DNA from: an uncultured Armatimonadota bacterium | GTDB taxonomy: Bacteria > Armatimonadota > Fimbriimonadia > Fimbriimonadales > Fimbriimonadaceae | Direction: 5' to 3' | Assembly: GCA_903927025.1 (NCBI GenBank) | Contig: CAIYLG010000051.1 | Coordinates: 105,163-169,162 of the forward strand | DNA: 64,000 bases | Part shown: piece by piece, positions 31,328 through 38,900 of the stretch | Layout of the letters: every line of letters begins with the position of its first letter | How positions within the stretch are numbered: position 1 is the first letter of the stretch | Program-made: the position numbers and the translations under genes | The notes under the pieces: model-generated | The model's input: only the letters and a program-made list of their open reading frames with translations | The model's database searches: none | What the model was told of the DNA's origin: nothing

Positions 31328-32379
31328 TTCTTTCAGTCGTTGCCCTGTCGCTTATTCTCAACCCTGGTCAATCCAAGATGTCCAAAACCCTCGTTGATTA
31401 CTTCCAGCCAATGCCGATTCATGGTCATCTGACTACAGATGGGTGGGGCGCACCCAACGTTCAGCCGCGAGACCCGCTCAACGGACTGGAGGATCCGACC
31501 ATGAAGCACTGGAACTATTGGGATGGGCAGATCATCAAGGGGCCGGACCACAAGTACCACCTGTTTGCCAGCAGATGGGATCAGTCAGTGGGGCATAACG
31601 GGTGGTTTGACTCGGTTGCGATTCATGCCGTCAGCGATCACCCCGAGGGGCCATACGTGGATAAAGGCCCCTGTTGGCCCACCAATCAGGGAGGAAAAGG
31701 GCACAATGTGACCGCTCTTGTCCTGCCCGACGGGCGATATGCAGTGGTCGTTAGCGAAACCCGTCCGGGTGACGTCTTCGTCTCAAACTCGCTCAATGGC
31801 CCATGGGAGCAGCTTGGGTCGATCAAAGTGGATGCGAACGGATTCAATGCCCAGGATGGAGCGATGTCAAACGTCAGCGTCATGCTGCGTCCCGATGGAG
31901 ACTTTGAAATTGTTGCTCGATCTGGCGCGATTATGATCAGCAAGAGCGGCGTCCTTGGTCCTTACAAGATACAAGGCCCCAGCATTTATCCCACCATCTC
32001 AGGGATCCCCCAACACAACCTCGAGGACCCCGTCCTTTGGTTTAGCGGTGGGCTTTATCACATCGTCATGAACTGTTGGAGCGACCGAAGGGCGTACCAT
32101 CTCACATCGACGGATGGCATCACCGGCTGGAAGAACCGTGGTCTTGCCTATGACCCCACTGTGGACTTCGTCCGCTACAAAAACGGCATTGTCAACCGCT
32201 GGAACAAGCTGGAACGGCCCAGTGTATTCATCGAAGATGGCCACGTAAAGTTCTTCACTTTCGCCGTGATCGACGTGCCAAAAGACGACGAACGCGGCAA
32301 CGACGGCCACGGAAGCAAAGTCATTATCGTCCCATTCGACGGCAAGGCTCTGGATCGTGAATTAACTAGATCTGAATAG
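31324..32379 (+). CDS. Five-bladed beta-propeller glycoside hydrolase (GH43-like), secreted
   Basis: A 351-residue protein. The TTG at 31324 overlaps the esterase stop as TTGA and opens a signal (ILSVVALSLILNPG); a longer frame from 31156 lies inside the esterase gene. The mature chain is made of blade repeats with aromatic turns: WDGQIIKGPDHKYHLFASRW, DHPEGPYVDKGPCWP, VTALVLPDGRYAVVVSE, NVSVMLRPDGDFEIVARSG, LEDPVLWFSGGLYHIVMNC, ERPSVFIEDGHVKFFTFAV. The D-P-x-L-W and ERPS motifs fit the acidic sites of GH43/GH117-type folds, which cut arabinan, xylan or agar-type sugars. The exact family and the catalytic residues need a profile search; the esterase neighbour suggests a decorated polysaccharide. 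Confidence 0.75.
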   Translation: MILSVVALSLILNPGQSKMSKTLVDYFQPMPIHGHLTTDGWGAPNVQPRDPLNGLEDPTMKHWNYWDGQIIKGPDHKYHLFASRWDQSVGHNGWFDSVAIHAVSDHPEGPYVDKGPCWPTNQGGKGHNVTALVLPDGRYAVVVSETRPGDVFVSNSLNGPWEQLGSIKVDANGFNAQDGAMSNVSVMLRPDGDFEIVARSGAIMISKSGVLGPYKIQGPSIYPTISGIPQHNLEDPVLWFSGGLYHIVMNCWSDRRAYHLTSTDGITGWKNRGLAYDPTVDFVRYKNGIVNRWNKLERPSVFIEDGHVKFFTFAVIDVPKDDERGNDGHGSKVIIVPFDGKALDRELTRSE

Positions 32380-32403
32380 CCCAAATCTTCTCATTGCATC
32401 CTC

Positions 32404-32440
32404 GCCGCAGTTCGAGAGTCTCTCCCTGCGGCTTTGGATG
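32404..32440 (+). terminator. Weak terminator after glycoside hydrolase
   Basis: GCCGCAG (32404-32410) and CTGCGGC (32426-32432) form a 7-bp stem with a 15-base loop followed by TTTGGATGTTT. The loop is long, so this is moderate evidence only. Confidence 0.4.
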
Positions 32441-32467
32441 TTTCTCCTTTAGCGGTCAAAAGGCGGC

Positions 32468-34948
32468 TTATTGGTGAAGGAAGACGGAGCCGGTTTGGGC
32501 GAAGTTGGCGACGTTTTGCCGACTGGAGATCTGTCCCAGCCGGGTTACCGAGGGTTGCACACGCATTGTCTCCTTCGAACTTCGTACCGAGCCGAGGAGC
32601 TTGATGGTGACTCCTGTGGTGAACTGGAAGTTGATCGTCTTGCTAACGTCCGTGAACCCCGCGTAGTGGGCGGTCAGCTTGACGCTGGAACCCGCTTTGT
32701 AGTTGGCGCCTGGCGTTGGTTTGAACGTCAGAATCGAGTACCCGGGGGCGAATGTCACCGTGCTAGGAACCGAAATCACAGTCGGATCGCTCGACTTCAA
32801 GTCCACCTTGACACCGCCGATCGGTGCTCCCGCATCCAAGTAAAGCCTTGCCTCGCTGACGCTGCTGGTGCTTAGCGTCACCTCAGACCCGCCGTTGCTG
32901 GACTGCTGCTCTGACAGCAGGGCAAAGTCGGCGAGACTGGGCGGATTGACTGTGAACTGGCCCACTTTTTGGTTGCCGCTTACGACACGCAGCTCAAATG
33001 TAGTGGTCTGCCGAACTCCCGGATGCACTTCAGTGAATTGCGCACTCGACTGTCCCCGTGGGATGACGTAGTAGTCTGGCAACGTCATCGTAGCGGCGGT
33101 GTCCCCGTTGATTGGTTTTGCAAACACATTGATGTAGGTGTCATCTGCGGCGGTGCTTGGAAGGTTAATAACGCCCTTGACCGCATTGAACGAAGCGCTC
33201 TTAACTGGTGTTAAAGCAAGGCTGTCCAGGTTAGGGTAGGCAATCTCGCCCGGCTGGTTCATAAACAGGAGTCGGTACCAAGCTGGGTTCGTCGCCAGCG
33301 GCATCTTGTTGGAATTGGCCTTCCACTGATTGGAGCCATCCAATGTCTCCATATATCCAAGGATCGGATTCGTACTGGGAACCGCTCCGCCAAGGTCTGA
33401 CATCAGTTGGTGGTAGCCGTTTGCACTGAGCAAAGTCAGCTTGATCATCTGAACCGTATTGAATGCAGGTGCAAAATTCTCCCAGTCCAACTTGCCGTTG
33501 TTGAGGTTCATCAATGTGTCAAATTGACTTTGGGCGAGCTTGTATCCACCATCCTGATTGAACGAATCGGAGTTGTCGATGCTATCAAAGTAAGTGGCGG
33601 GACTGTGAACGTAGTTCTGCCAGTCGGTGTAGGATTTGCCGGTTAGAGCCAAGGTCACCTTATTCATCACTGCAAGTTCGACATTGTCGATCCAGGCTGC
33701 GAGATCGGCCAGACCAGTGATGTCCAGCGCCATGGTTCGCAGCGCCCTAATCACGTCTTTTGCCTTTAGCACGTCTCCCGCAATCGATCCAACAAAGTCG
33801 GGAAGACCTGACATGGAGAGGAGATGGTCGGTCGTGTAGTGAAGCAGGATATCGTCTGCGCCGCTAGGCTGAACGCCGCCGGTGTCGACACCTGCCCTCG
33901 GGTGCATCGTCAGCGATTTCACCAGTTCAAGGCTTACGGGAGGCAATGCCTTGAGACCCGAGTCAATGTCCTTGATCCAAGCGTTGATGTACGGCTTAAG
34001 GAAAGGATTCAGCGTGAATAGCGCTTCCTGGGCAATGGAAAGTTGCCCCGCCGCCTCTTTGTCGACCAGCGATTTGAGCGAGTCTCGCAATCTTGAATAC
34101 TGGTAAGGAACTGACAGAGCCTTGGAAAGACCAGCGCCCTCAAGCAGCCCGGTCCCCTTGAGGTACCAGGTCGAGTCGTTGCGAATCATGTTGTCGTAAA
34201 TGAAATTCGGCGCGCCGCCCGCAAGCTTGATGTCGTAGTCATTCACATCCAGCAGCGCCGGTGTCTTGCTCAGCACGTACTGCTCGGTCAAAACGTGCTT
34301 GACGGCATTGCCAGAAAAGCCATTGGCTCCACGGAAGTTGAAAGGTGCGCCGGTGAAATAGTTGATGAAGGTGTGCCCAAACATGTCGCCAGCGGCATGG
34401 GCTAGGAATCCGGCGACGAACGCCTTGTTCTCATCCGTGTTGTATCGGGTTGAGCCGTCCGGTGCCTGATTGAAGGCGCAGTTGTAGATGTGGGTAAGCC
34501 ACTTATTGGCACCCGGTCCCTCGGGGCCGCTGGGCAGGTCGCGGTTGATGTCCGGCATGGAGGAATCTGGCCCTCCAATCACTCGATTTTGAAACGGCGT
34601 GATCTTGCCCGCCGGGTGGATCATCTCCTGGCCGGTCATCATGTCCGGAAAGGCGTCGGGGCCACAGACTCCGGCAAAGTAGGTCTGTCGGTTTGCCCGA
34701 ATCGCGCGAAGCATATCCGCGTTCACCTCGTACCGCCCGAAAATGATGCGATTGCCAGCCGCATCCCGAAGGATTTTGCCGGTGAGGTAGTCCGTGGCGT
34801 ACAAGGTGACCTTGTTGTCAGGGCTCGTCAGCGCTTCATTGATGGCAATTTCGGCGAGATAGACGTGGGTGGTGGGTTCCCATGCGAGGCTACAGGTGGT
34901 GACCGAAACTGCGGCCAGTGAGATGAGGATCCTGGTTTTCTTGATCAT
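32468..34948 (-). CDS. Secreted zinc-dependent phospholipase C-like protein with Ig-like C-terminus
   Basis: An 826-residue exported protein. The signal KKTRILISLAAVSVTTCSLA is cut before W, and the mature protein begins WEPTTHVYLAEIAI; Trp at the new N-terminus plus nearby His are zinc ligands in bacterial phospholipase C (PF00882). Further parts of the fold are YFAGVCGPDAFPD, WLTHIYNCAF and AFVAGFLAHAAGDMFGHTFIN with the His-x3-Asp ligands. A long middle region of helices follows. Residues about 710-800 are Ig-like, GAPIGGVKVDLKSSDPTVIS through FAPGYSILTFKP, and resemble the C-terminal repeats of the 59522-63649 protein. Substrate is unknown; lipids or a surface polymer are possible. A propeller gene lies 18 bases upstream on the same strand. 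Confidence 0.85.
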   Translation of the reverse strand: MIKKTRILISLAAVSVTTCSLAWEPTTHVYLAEIAINEALTSPDNKVTLYATDYLTGKILRDAAGNRIIFGRYEVNADMLRAIRANRQTYFAGVCGPDAFPDMMTGQEMIHPAGKITPFQNRVIGGPDSSMPDINRDLPSGPEGPGANKWLTHIYNCAFNQAPDGSTRYNTDENKAFVAGFLAHAAGDMFGHTFINYFTGAPFNFRGANGFSGNAVKHVLTEQYVLSKTPALLDVNDYDIKLAGGAPNFIYDNMIRNDSTWYLKGTGLLEGAGLSKALSVPYQYSRLRDSLKSLVDKEAAGQLSIAQEALFTLNPFLKPYINAWIKDIDSGLKALPPVSLELVKSLTMHPRAGVDTGGVQPSGADDILLHYTTDHLLSMSGLPDFVGSIAGDVLKAKDVIRALRTMALDITGLADLAAWIDNVELAVMNKVTLALTGKSYTDWQNYVHSPATYFDSIDNSDSFNQDGGYKLAQSQFDTLMNLNNGKLDWENFAPAFNTVQMIKLTLLSANGYHQLMSDLGGAVPSTNPILGYMETLDGSNQWKANSNKMPLATNPAWYRLLFMNQPGEIAYPNLDSLALTPVKSASFNAVKGVINLPSTAADDTYINVFAKPINGDTAATMTLPDYYVIPRGQSSAQFTEVHPGVRQTTTFELRVVSGNQKVGQFTVNPPSLADFALLSEQQSSNGGSEVTLSTSSVSEARLYLDAGAPIGGVKVDLKSSDPTVISVPSTVTFAPGYSILTFKPTPGANYKAGSSVKLTAHYAGFTDVSKTINFQFTTGVTIKLLGSVRSSKETMRVQPSVTRLGQISSRQNVANFAQTGSVFLHQ

Positions 34949-34966
34949 ATGAGTTAGCCTTCGTAT

Positions 34967-36334
34967 CTAGTTGGCTACGGGAGCGGTCTTGCGAATCGGG
35001 AGGAATTCCATAATGGATCGCCCTCCGTCGGAGTTGGCGACGTAGAGATTGCCTTCAGGGGAAACGGCAATGGAGACCGGCGTCGGGCACTGGCCCGGCC
35101 ACGGCATGGTGGGATCTGGAGCTTTGGAGGCACCTCGCCCTAAACAAAAAAGGAACTTTCCATCTCGGTCAAACCCATCGACGCGTCCGATGAATTCTTC
35201 CTCAACGTTGCTGGCTACCCAAAGGGTGTTGGTTCGGTCGTCGAATGCCACTGCCTCGGTTCCGTGGATGCGACCTGGCTTCCAATCTGGACCCTGGAGG
35301 ATTTTCCTAGGCGACTTTCCGCCCTCCGCAAATCGGAAGACATTGGAGCCGGAGCCGACGAAGATCATCCCATCCTTAGCAACTGCGAAATGGGTGTACT
35401 CGAAGAACTGAAATCCATTGGCCTCAGACAGCACAAATGCAGGCTTATTTCCGTTCAGCTGGGCAATCGTTTTCCCGAACATCACGTAGAGGCGGCCCTT
35501 GCCGTCATACGCAGAGTAGGAAGGGGAGCCGTCCATTCCAGCCACACCCTCGACCTGGTTAAGCATCCCCTTTTCAGTTCCGCCGGAGGTCATCAGGTGA
35601 TATTCATGGCCGTTCATAAATGAGTAGATAACCGTGCCGTCTACCGGATTGACGGCAGGAATCGCCTTCGCGTCAGGGGTGCTGCTCACGACCTCAAGCG
35701 ATGCCTGATCAAGGTTCACCCGGTAGATCGCGGCTTGTTGGCCACTGCCCACGAGCAGGCGTCCCTTCTGATCGAATGCGAGGTTGGAGTGAGAATGTTC
35801 TGGGAACAGCGCGCGGGAATAGACGAAACCGCTCAGTTGGAAATTGACGTCAATTTTGACCGTCTCCGGCTTCCAGGCAAGGTCCTTAGCAGATATCGAA
35901 AATGTCGGAGTCTTCTCAGATACCGTCATGTCGCCGAACAGGATGGGAGAGTCCTCGCGAGTGGCAACTGAGCGAGTCAGTTTAATGGGGTTGCCATCTT
36001 TGTCTTTGGCGTTGTAGGTTTCGGTTGCGCCAGTGATGTCCAGACGAAGGCCGGCAAGGTCCGCACTTCCGTTCTCGAAGCTGACCTTTCCATCAAGCTT
36101 TCCGCCCGCGTACTGAAACGATCCGCCAATCTTTCCGGATGCCTTGTCCTTTTTGAAAGTCCAGCTCGAATCCGCTGAGCCCATTTGAGCGGAAGTAAGG
36201 GTGAGGCAGTACTGGGCTCCATCGCCCGGGATCGCCCACTCCATCTCCTCTGGGGCTAAGTCGGCAAATCTGCCCTGAATATTGAAAGGCCCCACTTCGG
36301 TGAAGCAGATCGAAGCCAGCAACGCTGCAAACAT
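34967..36334 (-). CDS. Secreted beta-propeller (NHL/SMP-30-like) protein
   Basis: A 455-residue exported protein. A short signal-like start (FAALLASICF) leads into an N-terminal beta-rich domain of about 150 residues with GSFQYAGGKLDGKVSFENGS. Residues about 180-450 are propeller blades: SNLAFDQKGRLLVGSGQQAAIYRV, SPSYSAYDGKGRLYVMFGKT, THFAVAKDGMIFVGSGSNVF, AVAFDDRTNTLWVASN and SIAVSPEGNLYVANSDGG. The blades fit the NHL/SMP-30/YVTN class. No catalytic motif is seen. It lies 18 bases before the phospholipase-like gene and probably shares its transcript, so the two may work together at the cell surface. Confidence 0.82.
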   Translation of the reverse strand: MFAALLASICFTEVGPFNIQGRFADLAPEEMEWAIPGDGAQYCLTLTSAQMGSADSSWTFKKDKASGKIGGSFQYAGGKLDGKVSFENGSADLAGLRLDITGATETYNAKDKDGNPIKLTRSVATREDSPILFGDMTVSEKTPTFSISAKDLAWKPETVKIDVNFQLSGFVYSRALFPEHSHSNLAFDQKGRLLVGSGQQAAIYRVNLDQASLEVVSSTPDAKAIPAVNPVDGTVIYSFMNGHEYHLMTSGGTEKGMLNQVEGVAGMDGSPSYSAYDGKGRLYVMFGKTIAQLNGNKPAFVLSEANGFQFFEYTHFAVAKDGMIFVGSGSNVFRFAEGGKSPRKILQGPDWKPGRIHGTEAVAFDDRTNTLWVASNVEEEFIGRVDGFDRDGKFLFCLGRGASKAPDPTMPWPGQCPTPVSIAVSPEGNLYVANSDGGRSIMEFLPIRKTAPVAN

Positions 36335-36405
36335 GAACGGGAGTGTACGGGCGCACCCTGTAGGGAGGCAAATGACGATATAAAGATCGTGTTGAATTCA
36401 GACCA

Positions 36406-37182
36406 TTAATGGCGGGTACGGTTAATGGCTTGTTTGCGCAACATGGAGGGTGACATTCCAGTTGCGGTGCGAATCAGCTTATTGAAGTATTGGAGATCCT
36501 GGCAGCCCACTTTGGTTGCGATCTCTTTGAGTGGGCTCAACGAGTCTGTGATCATCTGACGCGCAATCTCCGCCCTCATGTCGCGGATGAAAGATTGGAT
36601 GGTGCAGTGGTGCTCCTCATGGAACAGTCGAAGCAAGTGGTTGTGACTGATGCCCAGTTGGGTGCTCATCTCAGCGATATTGATCGGCCCGTGAAGGTTC
36701 TTCATGATGAACGCCTCCGCTTCTGACACCATGTCCGACTTTCGAACCTGATTGGATGGTTTGGCAATCGACCAGAGGGTGTTGAAGGCGCATGCGAGTC
36801 CGCGCATGATGGAGATGTGGCCCCAGCTGTCAGCATCAATGAACTCCTTTCTGCGCAGCTCGGTGTACTCTCCCAGGTCCGCGACGGCAGGAATGACAAC
36901 CGTTTCCGTTCTGGCCAGCAAGCCGAAGGTGAGGTCGTAGGTGAAGGTGTTCGCCCCGGTATAGAAGAACTGCACCTTCGTTCCGGGGGTCACAAAGCAA
37001 ACGTTTCCCGCCTTGTATTCATGAGGCTTGTTGTTGATGCCCACCACTCCGTCATGCTCAAGGAAGAACAGAGTCCAGTGCTCAGGTTGCTGGAAATACT
37101 GCTTTCGGCTCGGCTTCAGCTCGCCAGCTTCGTGCCACATCCAGCCCCGAAAGCCACCTAATTCCACAACGTAGTGATGCAT
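36406..37182 (-). CDS. AraC family transcription regulator
   Basis: A 258-residue regulator. An N-terminal cupin-like sensor (about residues 1-140) has WTLFFLEHDGVVGINNKPHEYKAGNVCFVTPG. The C-terminal 100 residues have two helix-turn-helix units: INIAEMSTQLGISHNHLLRLFHEEHHC and SPLKEIATKVGCQDLQYFNKLIRTATGMSP, the family signature. The start chosen is ATG at 37182 (HHYVVELGG follows); a frame open 13 codons further would put the likely operator inside the gene. It is transcribed away from the thioredoxin-TPR gene. It probably controls nearby sugar-use genes and itself through the repeated half-sites at 37195-37240. Confidence 0.88.
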   Translation of the reverse strand: MHHYVVELGGFRGWMWHEAGELKPSRKQYFQQPEHWTLFFLEHDGVVGINNKPHEYKAGNVCFVTPGTKVQFFYTGANTFTYDLTFGLLARTETVVIPAVADLGEYTELRRKEFIDADSWGHISIMRGLACAFNTLWSIAKPSNQVRKSDMVSEAEAFIMKNLHGPINIAEMSTQLGISHNHLLRLFHEEHHCTIQSFIRDMRAEIARQMITDSLSPLKEIATKVGCQDLQYFNKLIRTATGMSPSMLRKQAINRTRH

Positions 37183-37194
37183 TCTGGTGATTGT

Positions 37195-37240
37195 ATACCA
37201 GTGATTGTGAATAAATACCATTCGAATCGAACTGGTATTT
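37195..37240 (-). promoter_or_regulatory. Repeated half-sites upstream of AraC gene (candidate operator)
   Basis: On the minus strand TGGTAT occurs at 37220-37215 and again at 37200-37195, 20 bases apart, each followed by a similar ACAATCAC segment. A third site in inverse orientation, TGGTATT on plus at 37233-37239, pairs with AATACCA at 37214-37220 (extended AAATACCA/TGGTATTT, 12-base spacer). Direct half-sites spaced by about two turns are typical of AraC proteins. Confidence 0.55.
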
Positions 37241-37400
37241 GCCCACGGTGGGCACCTAGTCCCGTCGGTCGTGTCGCCGAAGGCTAATCAGTAAGTGTAC
37301 GGGCTTCAGCAAAGGGTCGGACAGCAAGGCTGAAGGTTCGTGGCGCAAAGACCTGGACTCAAAGTCCAGGTCGCCAGCGTGATAAATCCCGCACTCCCCG
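37241..37400. other. Non-coding, structured intergenic segment
   Basis: No gene is seen here. A short palindrome GCCCACGGTGGGC is at 37241-37253. A perfect 9-bp hairpin ACCTGGACT-CAA-AGTCCAGGT at 37351-37371 is embedded in GGCG...CGCC. The GGCGCAAAG and CGCCAGC flanks recall parts of the c-di-GMP-I riboswitch, but the first stem does not fit, so no RNA family is named. Confidence 0.4.
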
Positions 37401-37421
37401 GATGGGTGCAGGCGAACTTGC

Positions 37422-38273
37422 CTAGCTGTTGCCTTTTGCGATTGCCGCCAGCATCGCTTTCGCCTGGTCCAGATACTCTTTGCTTGCCGTCTTTTGCTTG
37501 ATAAGCGCCTCTAGGTACGGCTTGGCTTCGGCGAGACGGTTCATGGAGGCGAGGCAGGAGGCGATGCTGATTCGGGCGTAGCCGGATTGCTTGTCATAGC
37601 CATCGGCAATCGCTTTGCCAAAATGGGAGATCGCCTTCTCGTACAGGCTGGCGTTCTGATATCCGTCCCCGACGGCGTTATAGGTGTCCAGCAGCTTCAC
37701 CTTATCGCCGCTCCCGGCGATATCAGCAGCGGTGTCCAAATGCTTGGTCGCCGCCTCAAGGTCCCCCTTACCCGCCTCGACTCCAGCAAGGCCGCAAAGG
37801 GCAGAGACATCCTTAGGGTTGGCCTTCAGCGCTTTCTCGTACTTGGCAATCTCATGCCTTATATTGCTGGCCTTGACCATCTCGGCTGAAAACGTCTTCG
37901 CGTCCGAGTAGCCGACAATCTTGTACTGCATCTTCTCGCTGGCGTCGAGGAACAGCACCGTGGGGTACCCGTTGATTCCGAACTTCTTGGCAAGGCGGAT
38001 ACCATCGGCATCCTTTTCCGCGTTCAGCTTGATCGGCACAAAATTCTCAGATGCCTTCACGACCTCTGGCGCCGGATAGGTGTCCGAATCCAACTTTTTG
38101 CACCAGCCGCACCAATCGGTGTAGAAGTCGATCATGATCAGCTTCCCACTGCTCTTTGCCTCACTTGCCGCAACCGGATACGTTTTCTTCCAGCCGATCG
38201 AACTGGACCCGGTGCCGGCAAATGCCGAGACCACTGCTGCCGAGATCAAAACCGATACGATAGCGCGCTTCAT
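37422..38273 (-). CDS. Exported thioredoxin-fold protein with TPR repeats
   Basis: A 283-residue protein. A signal peptide covers about residues 1-20 (RAIVSVLISAAVVSAFAG). Residues about 25-140 are a thioredoxin domain: LIMIDFYTDWCGWCKKLDSD with the redox pair Cys55/Cys58, and the cis-Pro in INGYPTVLFLD. Residues about 145-280 are helical pairs of TPR type (IAKYEKALKANPKDVSALCG, LYEKAISHFGKAIADGYD, RLAEAKPYLEALIK). It probably reduces or forms disulfides of a protein partner held by the TPRs, in the periplasm. The ATG lies 72 bases before the divergent GNAT gene. CGWC is a common variant of DsbE/thiol-disulfide proteins. Confidence 0.9.
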   Translation of the reverse strand: MKRAIVSVLISAAVVSAFAGTGSSSIGWKKTYPVAASEAKSSGKLIMIDFYTDWCGWCKKLDSDTYPAPEVVKASENFVPIKLNAEKDADGIRLAKKFGINGYPTVLFLDASEKMQYKIVGYSDAKTFSAEMVKASNIRHEIAKYEKALKANPKDVSALCGLAGVEAGKGDLEAATKHLDTAADIAGSGDKVKLLDTYNAVGDGYQNASLYEKAISHFGKAIADGYDKQSGYARISIASCLASMNRLAEAKPYLEALIKQKTASKEYLDQAKAMLAAIAKGNS

Positions 38274-38345
38274 CTTCTCACCTTTTCTACAATTGACTTA
38301 CGGGCATTATACGACAGACCCAAATGGCCCGAGCCATACTCTCGC

Positions 38346-38900
38346 ATGGGAACAGACAAGACTTACACCCTTGCCGAATGGCTGCCGCACACTCTCTCCG
38401 ACTCCGAAGTTCAGCGCCATCTGGATGACCTCGGCGAACTCCTGAAGCAAATAGTTGAAGGTGGAGCAAGCGTCAACTTCATCCTCCCCTTTACGCATCA
38501 AGAGGCACGCCAGTACTGGGAGGACAATGTGCTCCCAAGCGTTGTCAACAGGAAGACCCGTGCTCTGTTCGCATGGTCTGAAGGAAGAATAGTTGGCACC
38601 GTTCTCCTCATGTTAGCGCCTCAACCCAATCAGCGACATCGGGCAGATATTGGAAAGATGTTGGTGCTTCCCGCATTCCAGCGGCGAGGAATTGCCCGCG
38701 CCCTTATGACGGCGATCGAAGACTTTGCCCGCGAGGAGGGAAGAACCCTCCTCACTCTGGACACGAACTTTGACAGCCACGCCGAACCGCTCTACCGCTC
38801 CGTAGGATTTCAGGTTCTCGGAACCATCCCGCGCTACTCACGAAACTCACTTGAGGATCGGCTGGATGCAGCCACCTTCATGTACAAAGAGCTCGCCTAG
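38346..38900 (+). CDS. GNAT family N-acetyltransferase
   Basis: A 184-residue acyltransferase using acetyl-CoA. The fold signs are ALFAWSEGRIVGTVLLML (strands two to four), ADIGKMLVLPAFQRRGIARALMTAIEDFAREEG (motif A with the Q/RxxGxG/A pyrophosphate loop, seen here as QRRGIA), LLTLDTNFDSHAEPLYRSVGF (motif B) and a final beta strand. The N-terminal part LSDSEVQRHLDDLGELLKQIVEGG is helical. The acceptor is unknown. It is a single gene and its stop overlaps the convergent BNR-protein gene by four bases. Confidence 0.9.
   Translation: MGTDKTYTLAEWLPHTLSDSEVQRHLDDLGELLKQIVEGGASVNFILPFTHQEARQYWEDNVLPSVVNRKTRALFAWSEGRIVGTVLLMLAPQPNQRHRADIGKMLVLPAFQRRGIARALMTAIEDFAREEGRTLLTLDTNFDSHAEPLYRSVGFQVLGTIPRYSRNSLEDRLDAATFMYKELA

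Noticed and set aside
37290..37400. c-di-GMP-I riboswitch
   Set aside because: GGCGCAAAG is suggestive, but the first helix with its GAAA-type loop is absent and the spacing between CAAA and CGCAAAG is too long.
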